Of a stretch of DNA of 64,000 bases, positions 36,115 to 44,733 are shown in pieces. Position 1 is the first letter of the stretch. Every line of letters starts with the position of its first letter. The notes below the pieces were generated by a model. The model searched no databases and had not been told where the DNA came from. It was given only the letters and a program-made list of their open reading frames with translations. Origin of the DNA: Clostridium massiliamazoniense (GTDB taxonomy: Bacteria; Bacillota; Clostridia; Clostridiales; Clostridiaceae); NCBI RefSeq assembly GCF_001403635.1, contig NZ_LN879467.1:554769-618768 (forward strand), given 5' to 3'. The translations under genes and the position numbers were made by a program.

Positions 36115-36666
36115 GTGAGGACATTAGAAGAGAAGTTAATAAGAGCTATTAAGGAAAAAAGGGATAAAAGAGCAGCCAGTAAGCTTATTGAAATTTATTA
36201 TAAGGATATTTATAGATATGTTTTTAAGCAAACCAGCGATAGAGAACTTTCTAAGGATTTAACTCAAGAAATATTCATAAGTATATTAAATTCTATAAAT
36301 AGTTATAGTTTTGAAAAAGCATCTTTTAAAACTTGGATTTATAAGATAGCCAGTAATAAAATAATAGATTTTTATAGGTCAAAGTTTTATAAGTATAAAA
36401 CTATAGTAGATGAAATTGATGATTATAGTTTGTTGTCCTCAGAAAATATAGAAGAGGAATTTCAAATAAGAGAAGATTTAAATGAGGTGATAAATATAGT
36501 TAATACTATGAATGCCAATATTCAAGAGATATTTAGACTTAAGGTTTTTGGAGATATGTCGTTTAAAGAAATTTCTGTAATATTAGAGCTTTCAGAATCT
36601 ACTGTTAAAACTAGATACTATGGAGCAATTAAGAAAATTAAAAATATTATGGAGGAAAAATCATGA
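36115..36666 (+). CDS. Second ECF-type sigma factor
   Basis: Sigma-70 family protein of 183 residues. Region 2 holds LTQEIFISILNSINSYSFEK and FKTWIYKIASNKIIDFYRS; region 4 holds IFRLKVFGDMSFKEISVILEL and SESTVKTRYYGAIKKIKN. The start is a GTG that directly follows GGGG, an unusually tight arrangement, and no better start is visible. The stop overlaps the ATG of the next membrane protein by four bases. It heads an operon with a membrane protein, an ABC ATPase and two permeases, so it probably controls an envelope-stress or antibiotic efflux response. Confidence 0.9.
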   Translation: MRTLEEKLIRAIKEKRDKRAASKLIEIYYKDIYRYVFKQTSDRELSKDLTQEIFISILNSINSYSFEKASFKTWIYKIASNKIIDFYRSKFYKYKTIVDEIDDYSLLSSENIEEEFQIREDLNEVINIVNTMNANIQEIFRLKVFGDMSFKEISVILELSESTVKTRYYGAIKKIKNIMEEKS

Positions 36667-37415
36667 GTAAGGGAAATAATTTTAATGATTTTGATAATAT
36701 AGATATTCCAGAGATTGACTTTATGGATGTGGAGGAAATAGTTAATAAGGGAGTTAAGGAAAAGAAAAGTTTTATTAAATATTTGAAGGATATTTTTAGA
36801 GAAATTGGAATAAAGAATATTTTCCATGACAAGGTAGAGTTATTTTTTATGTCAGCTATAGGTATTACTACTATACTTTTTACATTAACGATGATTTTTA
36901 AAAATAATGAAAATGAATATATTTATAGCTCTATATTTATGATTGCACCAATGTTTTATTTAATTTTGTCTCTATTTTCTTTTTTTAATGCTAGAGAAAA
37001 GGGAGCTATGGAAATAGAACTTACCTGTAAGTATAATTTTCATCAACTATCTGCTATAAGAATGTTTTTATTTAGTATTTTAGCTATGGTCATAAATACC
37101 TTTTCAATAGGAGTACTATTTATCTTTTTTAGGAAAATAAATTTATTTAAGTCTATAGCAATTTCAATTACAGCATTATTTTTATTTTCATTTATATTTT
37201 TATATATGCTTACAATAATAAAGAAAAATTATATTAGGTATTTAGTTATAGGAAGTTGGATATTACTGAATATTATTTTTATGGCAATTGACTTTGAGGG
37301 ATATAATAGAATACTTAAAGAAATTCCTATTTATATCCATGTAGTAATAACTATTGCATGTTTATTTGTATATATAAAATCTTTAAAGAAATATATCAAT
37401 TTTAAAGGGGAATAA
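36663..37415 (+). CDS. Six-span membrane protein, candidate anti-sigma partner
   Basis: An unrecognised protein of 250 residues: an acidic cytoplasmic N-terminus (about 1-55, with many Asp/Glu) followed by six hydrophobic spans. The ATG overlaps the end of the second sigma gene (ATGA), a position usually taken by anti-sigma factors, and it has the topology of one (soluble N-terminus on a membrane body). It has no HxxxCxxC zinc motif. It is followed 14 bases on by the ABC ATPase. Alternative reading: an accessory subunit of that exporter. Confidence 0.75.
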   Translation: MSKGNNFNDFDNIDIPEIDFMDVEEIVNKGVKEKKSFIKYLKDIFREIGIKNIFHDKVELFFMSAIGITTILFTLTMIFKNNENEYIYSSIFMIAPMFYLILSLFSFFNAREKGAMEIELTCKYNFHQLSAIRMFLFSILAMVINTFSIGVLFIFFRKINLFKSIAISITALFLFSFIFLYMLTIIKKNYIRYLVIGSWILLNIIFMAIDFEGYNRILKEIPIYIHVVITIACLFVYIKSLKKYINFKGE

Positions 37416-37429
37416 TAAGGAGAAATTTT

Positions 37430-38293
37430 ATGTTAGTTGTTAAAAATGTTAAGAAATCATATGGAAGTTTTGTGGCTTTAGAAGATTTAAATTTAGAGTT
37501 CAAGGAAGGGGTTTATGGATTACTTGCACCAAATGGTGCTGGGAAAACAACTCTTATAAAAATGCTTACAACACTTATCTTTCCAACAGAGGGAGAAATA
37601 CTTTATGATGGGACAGATATAGTAAGTTTAGATGAAGAATATAGGGAGATTATTGGGTACTTACCTCAGGACTTTGGATATTACAAAAACTATAGTCCTA
37701 ATAAGTTTCTCTTATACATAGCAGCCTTAAAAGGAATTGAAGAAAAGAAGGCTAAAGAAAGGATTGGAGAACTTTTAAAGTTAGTGGCTTTAGAAGATGT
37801 TGCAGATAAAAAGATGAAGAAGTTTTCAGGTGGGATGCTTCAAAGAGTTGGTATAGCTCAAGCCTTATTAAATGATCCTAAAATTCTTATTCTTGATGAA
37901 CCAACAGCAGGACTTGACCCTAAGGAAAGAGTTAGGTTTAGAAATCTATTAAGTACTTTAGGCAGGGAAAAAATAGTTATAATATCTACTCATATAGTTT
38001 CAGATATAGAATTTATAGCTAATGAAATTATAATGATAAAAAATCATAAGTTACTTTATAAAGATAGCATAGAAAATTTATGCGCTGTTATAGATGGAAA
38101 GGTTTATGAAAAAGAAATGACCTTTTCTGAAGGTATAGAGTTTAGAAAGAAATATTTGGTTTTATCTGAAAAACAGGAAAATGGAAATGTAAGACTTAAA
38201 TTTATAAGTGAAGAGAAGAGAGAAGATTTTATTAGGGTAAAAGGAAATTTAGAAGATTTATTTCTTTATGAATATAGAGATGAGGAATTTTAA
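37430..38293 (+). CDS. ABC transporter ATP-binding protein
   Basis: 287-residue ATPase of the ABC-2/BcrA-type group: Walker A APNGAGKTT, signature FSGGMLQRVGIAQ, Walker B ILILDEPTAGLD, switch STHIV. The first 215 residues are the nucleotide-binding domain; the last 70 are an accessory tail. GGAG precedes the ATG. It sits third in the sigma-headed operon, two bases before the first permease. Likely role: powering export of a toxic compound, lipid or peptide by the two following permeases. Confidence 0.92.
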   Translation: MLVVKNVKKSYGSFVALEDLNLEFKEGVYGLLAPNGAGKTTLIKMLTTLIFPTEGEILYDGTDIVSLDEEYREIIGYLPQDFGYYKNYSPNKFLLYIAALKGIEEKKAKERIGELLKLVALEDVADKKMKKFSGGMLQRVGIAQALLNDPKILILDEPTAGLDPKERVRFRNLLSTLGREKIVIISTHIVSDIEFIANEIIMIKNHKLLYKDSIENLCAVIDGKVYEKEMTFSEGIEFRKKYLVLSEKQENGNVRLKFISEEKREDFIRVKGNLEDLFLYEYRDEEF

Positions 38294-38295
38294 TT

Positions 38296-39579
38296 ATGGT
38301 ATTTAGAATTGTATGGGAGGAAGGAAAAAAAATATTTTTATCTCCAATAATTTGGGTGTTAATAATAGTTTTCATAGCTTTCAATGGAATTATAATAAGT
38401 TCTAATGGATATTTAAGAGAAGAAATAAAGGCTATAAGTACAATTGGAGAAAAATTTGGACATGAGGTTAATGAGAATCTTATAAGAAACTTAGAAATTG
38501 AAGATAGGGAAAATTTAATTAGGATAAATGAAATTTCAAGGAAGTTTTTTGATAAAGGAAATTATAATTCCACAATGGAATTTTTTCAAAGTGAGAATGG
38601 ACAAGAGCTCCTTAATAATAAAGAAAAATTGGGAAAAGAAAATTATAGATTTCTTATTTATGCAATGGCAATAGAGAATTATAGGGAACTAATAGGTGCT
38701 ACTGAAGAGGATTATAATAAAGTGAATCTAATTGATTATGGTAAAGCTATAGTAGAGGATTATGGGTTAAAGGGAAAAGCTACTAAAATAGCTAAAAGAA
38801 ATTATGATTTATTAGAGAAAAGATTTAATGAAATAAAAGAAACTGGAGAACAGAAGAGTTTATTTTTCCATGGTAAAAGTTATTTAATGCACAGTTTATT
38901 ATTTAAGAAAATCATAAAATATGTTTTATTTGAAGTGACTATAATAGCTGTATTAATAACCTCCTTTTTAGTTAACTATGAAAGAGATAATAAAAATAAC
39001 CTTTTAGTAGAAAGTACAAAAAGAGGGAGAAAGAATTCAGTAGACAAGTTTTTTACTTCCATTGTAGGAACTTTAATTACCAGTTTTATAATCATTGGAA
39101 TAACGTTATTTATATATTTTATGTTTTTTAACTATGGGGGACTTTGGCAAAGTAGCATAAGTTCTATGTTCAATTGGGAAGAAAATCTTCCTAATATTAG
39201 TTGGTTTAGGTTAAGTTTTAGAAGTTATTTAATGTTAACTATTATTTTTATTTTATTGGTAGCAATAATAATATCTATAATAAGCTTTTCAATAAGTATG
39301 ATTTCAAAAAGTTCTTATAAGACAATATTTTTATTTTTTATACTATTTGGAGCTATATATGCATTACCAGCTATTATACCTAAGAGTTCACAATTTATAA
39401 TATGGTCACATTTTAATATATTTACTTTAATAATGAAATCAGGGAAGTGGTTCATAGGAGGAAATCCTTTTGTATCATTTAAGTATTATGAAATTATAAC
39501 AGTTATTAGTAGTACCTTTATGGCAGGTTTAATAGCCATATTTAGCTATAAAAAATATAAAAGAGAAGATTTGGTTTAA
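38296..39579 (+). CDS. ABC-2 type permease, large extracytoplasmic loop
   Basis: 427 residues: a first span near 15-32, then a loop of about 170 mainly helical, charged residues (about 33-205), then five or six more spans to the C-terminus. This is the ABC-2 exporter layout with an outer loop. It is tightly packed between the ATPase and the second permease, so a heterodimeric exporter is likely. The substrate is not evident. Confidence 0.85.
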   Translation: MVFRIVWEEGKKIFLSPIIWVLIIVFIAFNGIIISSNGYLREEIKAISTIGEKFGHEVNENLIRNLEIEDRENLIRINEISRKFFDKGNYNSTMEFFQSENGQELLNNKEKLGKENYRFLIYAMAIENYRELIGATEEDYNKVNLIDYGKAIVEDYGLKGKATKIAKRNYDLLEKRFNEIKETGEQKSLFFHGKSYLMHSLLFKKIIKYVLFEVTIIAVLITSFLVNYERDNKNNLLVESTKRGRKNSVDKFFTSIVGTLITSFIIIGITLFIYFMFFNYGGLWQSSISSMFNWEENLPNISWFRLSFRSYLMLTIIFILLVAIIISIISFSISMISKSSYKTIFLFFILFGAIYALPAIIPKSSQFIIWSHFNIFTLIMKSGKWFIGGNPFVSFKYYEIITVISSTFMAGLIAIFSYKKYKREDLV

Positions 39580-39589
39580 GAGGAGAAAA

Positions 39590-40753
39590 ATGAGTTTAGT
39601 AATATATGAAATTAAAAAATTATTTAATATAAAATCCATTATGGTAACTCTTTTAGGAGCAGTATTAATATGGTTTTTATTTATTGACTTTGACATAAAG
39701 TACTTTCCAAATGGAATAGGAGAAAGGGCTGCTTTTAATATTTCAGAAGAAATGCTTAAAAATTATGGAACAACAGTGGATGAAAAGGAATTTGAAGATT
39801 TCATAAGTAATACAAAGAAAATAGAAGAAGAACTTAATAAAGAAATATTGAATAATGAAACAATGATAAAATATGGTATAAAAAGTTACAAAGAACTAAA
39901 AGCATTTGAAGAAAATGCTTTTAAAAACCATATGACAGAGGAAGAACAAAAAATATTCAATGAAATATCAAACTTTACTATAGGCAATGAATTAAGTAGG
40001 ATTATAGCAGAAAGAAATAAAATAATTGAAAGTTATAAAGGAAGAAATGAAGATATACCTTATTTAATAGAAAATTTAAGCAATAAGGCTCTTGAAAGAT
40101 ATAAGGAAGTTGAAGGAACTAAAGAAAGAACTTCTCCTTTAAGTTATGGGATTTTAAATAATTACAATAATATAATAATTTCTATATTAGGGTTAGTAAT
40201 AGTAACTGTATTTTTTATGGTATCTCCAATTTTTATAGAAGATAAAAAAAGCAAGGTTGATTATTTGCAGTATAGTTCTAAAAAGGGAAGAGGTGTATTT
40301 AAAAGTAAATTAATAGCAGGATTTTTAACAGTCATTATAGTTACCTCCATAGAAATATTAATAATGGGAGTGCTTTATTCAACCAATAATACTCTTCAAT
40401 TTTGGAATTGCTCAGTAAACTCTATTTTTGTTTCTCAAGAGCCCTTATGGTTTGACATGACTTTTGGACAATACATAATAATAACTATGGTTTTTGTTTA
40501 TATAATAGCAATGATAACGGGAATTATTTCAATGTATGTAAGTAGTAAAGCTAACAGCTATATTACTTTAATTGGAGTTAATATTATTATTTTAGGAATA
40601 GTATTTTATTTAGGGTTTATAGGTATAGATAATTTTGGAACTATATATTTACCTAAATTTCTACAGTTAAGTGTATATGGGGTATTCTTAGTGGTTATAG
40701 GAATTTTATCATTCCTAATATTAAAAAATAGAAAGATGAAAGTTTTAGATTAA
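39590..40753 (+). CDS. ABC-2 type permease, second subunit
   Basis: 387 residues with the same plan as the preceding gene: N-terminal span (about 15-33), charged outer loop (about 35-200), then six spans. It probably pairs with the upstream permease. AGGAG lies 6 bases before the ATG. It is the last gene of the five-gene sigma operon, which ends in a shared bidirectional terminator at 40800. Confidence 0.85.
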   Translation: MSLVIYEIKKLFNIKSIMVTLLGAVLIWFLFIDFDIKYFPNGIGERAAFNISEEMLKNYGTTVDEKEFEDFISNTKKIEEELNKEILNNETMIKYGIKSYKELKAFEENAFKNHMTEEEQKIFNEISNFTIGNELSRIIAERNKIIESYKGRNEDIPYLIENLSNKALERYKEVEGTKERTSPLSYGILNNYNNIIISILGLVIVTVFFMVSPIFIEDKKSKVDYLQYSSKKGRGVFKSKLIAGFLTVIIVTSIEILIMGVLYSTNNTLQFWNCSVNSIFVSQEPLWFDMTFGQYIIITMVFVYIIAMITGIISMYVSSKANSYITLIGVNIIILGIVFYLGFIGIDNFGTIYLPKFLQLSVYGVFLVVIGILSFLILKNRKMKVLD

Positions 40754-40799
40754 GTTAAGAGTATAAAATTCAATTATTATATTTTTCATTAAAAACATA

Positions 40800-40840
40800 G
40801 GAGCAATCTAAGGAAGGAAAACTTCCCATTAGGTTGCTCC
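40800..40840. terminator. Bidirectional terminator
   Basis: GGAGCAATCTAA / TTAGGTTGCTCC with an inner GGAAG / CTTCC stem. It ends the ABC exporter operon and the convergent amidase gene. Confidence 0.85.
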
Positions 40841-40853
40841 ATAAAATATTATA

Positions 40854-42623
40854 TTAGAATTTTATATATTTACTTAAGACATAGGCTGTAGAATTATTGT
40901 ATTTAATTTTGCTCCATTCACCCATGTTTTCAATAACAGAAACAGAGGAACCAACTTTAATAGTACCTAAAACTTTAGCACTATAAGAAGCAGAATCTCT
41001 AACATTTAAGTCATAAGTGATGACAGTTCCAGTTTTAGAAGAATCAACAGCTCCATTAAAGCTAACATATTTAGATAAAACATAGCCAGTAGAGTTATTA
41101 TATTTAACTTTGCTCCATTCACCCATGTTTTCAATAACAGAAACGGAAGAACCAACCTTAATAGTACCTAAAACTTTAGCACTATAAGAAGCAGAATCTC
41201 TAACATTTAAGTCATAAGTAATAACAGTTCCAGTTTTAGAAGAATCAACAGCTCCATTAAAGCTAATATATTTAGATAAAACATAACCAGTAGAGTTATT
41301 GTATTTAACTTTACTCCACTCACCTAAATTTTCAATAACAGAAACAGAAGAACCAACCTTAATAGTACCTAAAGTATTAGCACTATATGAAGGTGCAGAT
41401 CTCACATTTAAATCATAGGTAACAACAGTACCTTCTTTAGTAGGTACGTTATTTGTATCATTTGTATTATTTGATATTTTAATATAGTCTGAGTGAACAT
41501 AACCATAGCCGTTACCATATTTTATTTTGTGCCAACTTCCTGAAGTTGAAACTATTTCTACCTTTGAATTTAATTTTAATGAACCAACAATTGAGTAATT
41601 AGTACCAGCACCACTTCTAACATTTAGTGAATTAGTAGTAACTATTCCTTCATTTATTACACTTTCAGGTTTACTTGGAGAACCTTGAAGAGTTACATTT
41701 TCTTTTAAATATTCAATAATACCATTTGCTATAGCATTGGCAATTGTATTTTGATAAGAATCAGAATTTAGTTTAGTACCTTCACTTACGTTAGAAATAA
41801 AACCACACTCAACTAAGGATGATGACATTTCAGCAGTTTTTATAACTGCAAAATTTTGAGTTTTAACACCTCTGTTAGTAGCCTTGGTACTGTTTATTAA
41901 ACTGCTTTGAATATCTGTAGCTAATTCTTTACTATCTAATCTTGGTTGATAATGAAAAGTTTCTATTCCTTTAGCACTACTGCTACTTGCTGAGTTTTGA
42001 TGTATTGATACAAAGACATCAGATTTTTCTCTATTTGCCATTGCAGTTCTTTCAGATAGTGATAGATAAGTATCATTATATCTACTCATCTTTACTTCTA
42101 TTCCTTTATCAGAAAGGATTTTTTCTATTTTTTTAGATATTTTTAAGTTTATTACATCTTCATAAAAGCCATTTTGAACAGCACCATTATCATAGCCACC
42201 ATGACCTGGATCAATAAATACTTTATAATAATTTCTATCAACTGTTTTTCTTGCATTTGAGTTTCTAGCAGTCATTGTTATGTTGTTTTCAGTAACTGCA
42301 AATTCAAGGATATAAACTTTATTATCTACTTCTTGAGTTATAAAAGTGCTACCAACATTTTTAGTAACTATCTCTCCATTTTTAACTTCAACTACAGATG
42401 TGTTATCTATTTTAAACCCTTCTTCTTTAGGTAATTCTAATTTTTCACCAAGGGATAAAACAATACCATCTTCTAAAATTACTTCTTTATCATTATATTT
42501 TTCAACTAATCTTATTAAATCATCTTCAGATGCATTATTTCTTGAGTCAGCTTTTACTATAGTAGATGGAAGTAAAAACATACCTGAAATTAATAATATA
42601 CTTAATAACTTAAACTTTTTCAT
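40854..42623 (-). CDS. Secreted N-acetylmuramoyl-L-alanine amidase with four SH3 repeats
   Basis: 589 residues: signal peptide (MKKFKLLSILLISGMFLLPS, cleavage near KADS). A region of about 100 residues precedes an Amidase_3 domain (about 138-320) with zinc ligands in DPGHGG, the YEDVINL glutamate and SIHQN, plus the late VECGFISN glutamate. Four bacterial SH3_3 domains follow (about 345-589). The last three are near copies; repeats three and four differ at a few residues. It cleaves the peptide from glycan in peptidoglycan, and the SH3 repeats bind the wall. The ATG at 42623 has AAGGAG about 8 bases ahead; the longer frame to 42653 does not. Confidence 0.95.
   Translation of the reverse strand: MKKFKLLSILLISGMFLLPSTIVKADSRNNASEDDLIRLVEKYNDKEVILEDGIVLSLGEKLELPKEEGFKIDNTSVVEVKNGEIVTKNVGSTFITQEVDNKVYILEFAVTENNITMTARNSNARKTVDRNYYKVFIDPGHGGYDNGAVQNGFYEDVINLKISKKIEKILSDKGIEVKMSRYNDTYLSLSERTAMANREKSDVFVSIHQNSASSSSAKGIETFHYQPRLDSKELATDIQSSLINSTKATNRGVKTQNFAVIKTAEMSSSLVECGFISNVSEGTKLNSDSYQNTIANAIANGIIEYLKENVTLQGSPSKPESVINEGIVTTNSLNVRSGAGTNYSIVGSLKLNSKVEIVSTSGSWHKIKYGNGYGYVHSDYIKISNNTNDTNNVPTKEGTVVTYDLNVRSAPSYSANTLGTIKVGSSVSVIENLGEWSKVKYNNSTGYVLSKYISFNGAVDSSKTGTVITYDLNVRDSASYSAKVLGTIKVGSSVSVIENMGEWSKVKYNNSTGYVLSKYVSFNGAVDSSKTGTVITYDLNVRDSASYSAKVLGTIKVGSSVSVIENMGEWSKIKYNNSTAYVLSKYIKF
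40858..41460 (-). repeat. Tandem 201-bp SH3-coding repeats
   Basis: Three consecutive repeats of 67 codons encode SH3 domains 2-4 of the amidase. Copies 3 and 4 are nearly identical in DNA (the stretch GAATCAACAG recurs exactly 201 bases apart at 41041 and 41242), which points to recent duplication and potential copy-number variation. Confidence 0.9.
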
Positions 42624-42919
42624 TATGAAACTCCTTTTTATATTAATTATCATATAGAAGGTGCGACTTTATCTAAAATATCAAAGCTACTTAGTGCTAA
42701 AAAATAAAGTGCTTAGAATATTTCATAGATTTTACGCTATTATAATAATCGACTATAAAGCCTGTTAACTTTATTAAGGTTTAGAAAAAGAACTTTAACT
42801 AAAAGAAGAAATTTTTATGAATAAAGGAGTTAATATAAAATGACGAATATTTCTATTAAAAAATAAAAAAAGATATGTATTTTTATAAAAATATGATATA
42901 ATCCATTTATAACATATGA
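42624..42919. other. Spacer between amidase and purine riboswitch
   Basis: AT-rich spacer of about 300 bases. An AAGGAG at 42823-42828 is followed by an eight-codon ORF (MTNISIKK), too short to support. Promoters for both flanking genes must lie here. Nothing else was seen. Confidence 0.35.
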
Positions 42920-42990
42920 AACTCGTATAAAGTTGGTAATTGGTCCAAAAGTTTCTACCTGCTAACCGTAAATTGGCAGACTACGAGGTA
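42920..42990 (+). ncRNA. Purine (guanine-type) riboswitch aptamer, L2 variant
   Basis: P1 is CTCGTA / TACGAG. J2/3 has the invariant GTTTCTACC. L3 has ACCGTAA within a P3 of CTGCTA / TGGCAG. J3/1 reads GACTA, with cytosine at the specificity position, which pairs guanine or hypoxanthine in this class. P2 is short (TTGG / CCAA) and L2 reads TAATTGG where most members have GATATGG; the GG for the loop-loop contact is kept. It lies directly upstream of a NCS2 permease gene. Confidence 0.88.
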
Positions 42991-43026
42991 TTTTTGTTTT
43001 GAGTATTATTTTACTTTATAACATGA

Positions 43027-43060
43027 CACCTCAAATTTGATATTTGGGGTATTTTTTATT
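43027..43060 (+). terminator. Riboswitch-controlled terminator
   Basis: ACCTCAAAT / ATTTGGGGT form a 9-bp stem followed by a T tract. Its ACCTC arm can pair with GAGGT at the 3' side of the aptamer P1 (42985-42989), giving the antiterminator when no ligand is bound. Purine should therefore switch the permease off. Confidence 0.85.
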
Positions 43061-43110
43061 TTGGTGATTTTATGTGTTTGATATGTTAAAGATTTTTAGT
43101 GGGGGAATTA

Positions 43111-44526
43111 ATGGTGATAAGAGAAGCAAAAAATCAAGATGAGAAAGATTTAATTTATGGAATTGATTATAAGCCAAGTTTAACTATTCAAATATTACTT
43201 GGACTCCAAAATATATTTGCTGCTTTTGGAGGAATAATAGCTGTTCCTTTAGTTATATCAGGAGCACTTGGATTTGATGGAACAACATCAACAGCAGTGC
43301 TTGCAGCATCTATATTGGCATCAGGGGTAGCTACAGTGATTCAATCAAGAGGCCTTTGGAAAATTGGAGCGCGGATTCCATGTATTATGGGAACTGATTT
43401 TACTTTTGTTGCACCTTCCATAGCTGTTGGAGCAGTGGGAGGACTTCCGGGAATTATTGGAGCAACTATTTTGGGTTCTTTTGTGGAGGTTATTTCAAGC
43501 TATTTTATTAAACCTTTGCTGAAGTTATTTCCACCTATTATTACTGGCACAGTTGTATGTTTAATTGGATTAACACTTTTGCCGGTATCTATGGATTGGG
43601 CAGCAGGAGGGGTTGGAGCTTCTGATTATGGTAGCCTTAGAAATATTACCATAGCAATGGTTGTTCTTATAATAACATTATTACTTAATAGATATGGGAA
43701 AGGCATTATAAGTACAGCATCAATTCTTATTGGTATGATCATTGGATATATAATTTGTATTCCTCTTGGAATGGTTGACTTTACATTGGTTAAGGAATCT
43801 AGTTGGTTTGCTTTCCCTAAAATATTTCAGTATGGGGTAGATTTTAATTTAAAATACCTTTTAACCTTTATACCAGCTTATTTTGTAACAACTATTGAAA
43901 CTGTTGGTTGTTTAGCATCTGTTTGTGAGGTTTCTAAAGTGGAAGTTACACATAAAAGAATGGGGAGAGGAGTTCTTGCAGATGGAGTTGGTAGTGCACT
44001 TGCAGGAGTCATGGGAGCTTTTCCAAATACAACTTTTAGTCAAAATGTTGGATTAATTCCCTTAACAAGAAATGCAAGCAGACAAGTTACTATGATGGCT
44101 GGAGTACTACTAATATTATTAGGATTTATGCCCAAATTCGCAGCTCTTATAAATATAATGCCACAACCAGTACTTGGTGGAGTTGGTATTGTAATGTTTG
44201 GAACTATTGCTACAGCTGGAATTAGAACACTTGGTTCAGTAAAAATAAATAATAGAAATCTATTAATTATTGCAACATCAATTGGTTTAGGTCTTGGTGT
44301 CACTTTTAGACCTGAATTTATAGGTCAACTTCCAGAAGACTTAAAGATGATATTTTCTTCAGGGATTTCAACTGGAACAATTGTTGCACTTATTTTGAAT
44401 AGAATATTAAAAGAAGAAAAAGATGGTATGGATAAACAAAATATCAATGAAAAAAGAGTGGATATAAGAGAAGAAGAATATAATAAAATTATAGGAGAAG
44501 AAGAAGGGTTATTAGATAATATATAG
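43111..44526 (+). CDS. NCS2 purine (xanthine/guanine-type) permease
   Basis: Nucleobase:cation symporter of 471 residues and about 13-14 spans. Family motifs: GLQNIFAAFGGIIAVPLV, ETVGCLASVCEVSK, and the NCS2 signature QNVGLIPLTRNASRQV. The upstream riboswitch makes a purine base (xanthine or guanine/hypoxanthine) a more likely substrate than uracil. The ATG at 43111 has GGGGG 5 bases ahead; a GTG four codons earlier overlaps that site and is not preferred. The last 45 residues form a charged cytoplasmic tail. A terminator follows. Confidence 0.92.
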   Translation: MVIREAKNQDEKDLIYGIDYKPSLTIQILLGLQNIFAAFGGIIAVPLVISGALGFDGTTSTAVLAASILASGVATVIQSRGLWKIGARIPCIMGTDFTFVAPSIAVGAVGGLPGIIGATILGSFVEVISSYFIKPLLKLFPPIITGTVVCLIGLTLLPVSMDWAAGGVGASDYGSLRNITIAMVVLIITLLLNRYGKGIISTASILIGMIIGYIICIPLGMVDFTLVKESSWFAFPKIFQYGVDFNLKYLLTFIPAYFVTTIETVGCLASVCEVSKVEVTHKRMGRGVLADGVGSALAGVMGAFPNTTFSQNVGLIPLTRNASRQVTMMAGVLLILLGFMPKFAALINIMPQPVLGGVGIVMFGTIATAGIRTLGSVKINNRNLLIIATSIGLGLGVTFRPEFIGQLPEDLKMIFSSGISTGTIVALILNRILKEEKDGMDKQNINEKRVDIREEEYNKIIGEEEGLLDNI

Positions 44527-44529
44527 CTA

Positions 44530-44568
44530 AAAAAGAACTTAATCAGTAAAGATTAGGTTCTTTTTTTA
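44530..44568 (+). terminator. Terminator of purine permease gene
   Basis: AAAAGAACTTAATC / GATTAGGTTCTTTT with a 6-base loop and a T tract. Confidence 0.9.
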
Positions 44569-44733
44569 TCTGATAGTTAGATGGTGTAATGCTCATATTT
44601 TATACAAGTAGGAAATAAACAGCCTTATACTTTTAGAGAAGTTTGAATAAGTATTTAGATGAAGTAGACAGCTTCATCTAAATTAAATAAATTGGGTAAA
44701 CTAAACAAGATATAAATCATAGGAGGAATACAA

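Noticed and set aside
40858-41460. CRISPR-like regular repeats
   Set aside because: The 201-bp units are in-frame coding repeats of SH3 domains with no spacers; no CRISPR array or cas gene is present in the window.
42840-42866. Eight-codon ORF MTNISIKK behind AAGGAG
   Set aside because: Too short, no conserved feature; might be remnant sequence but not supportable as a gene.
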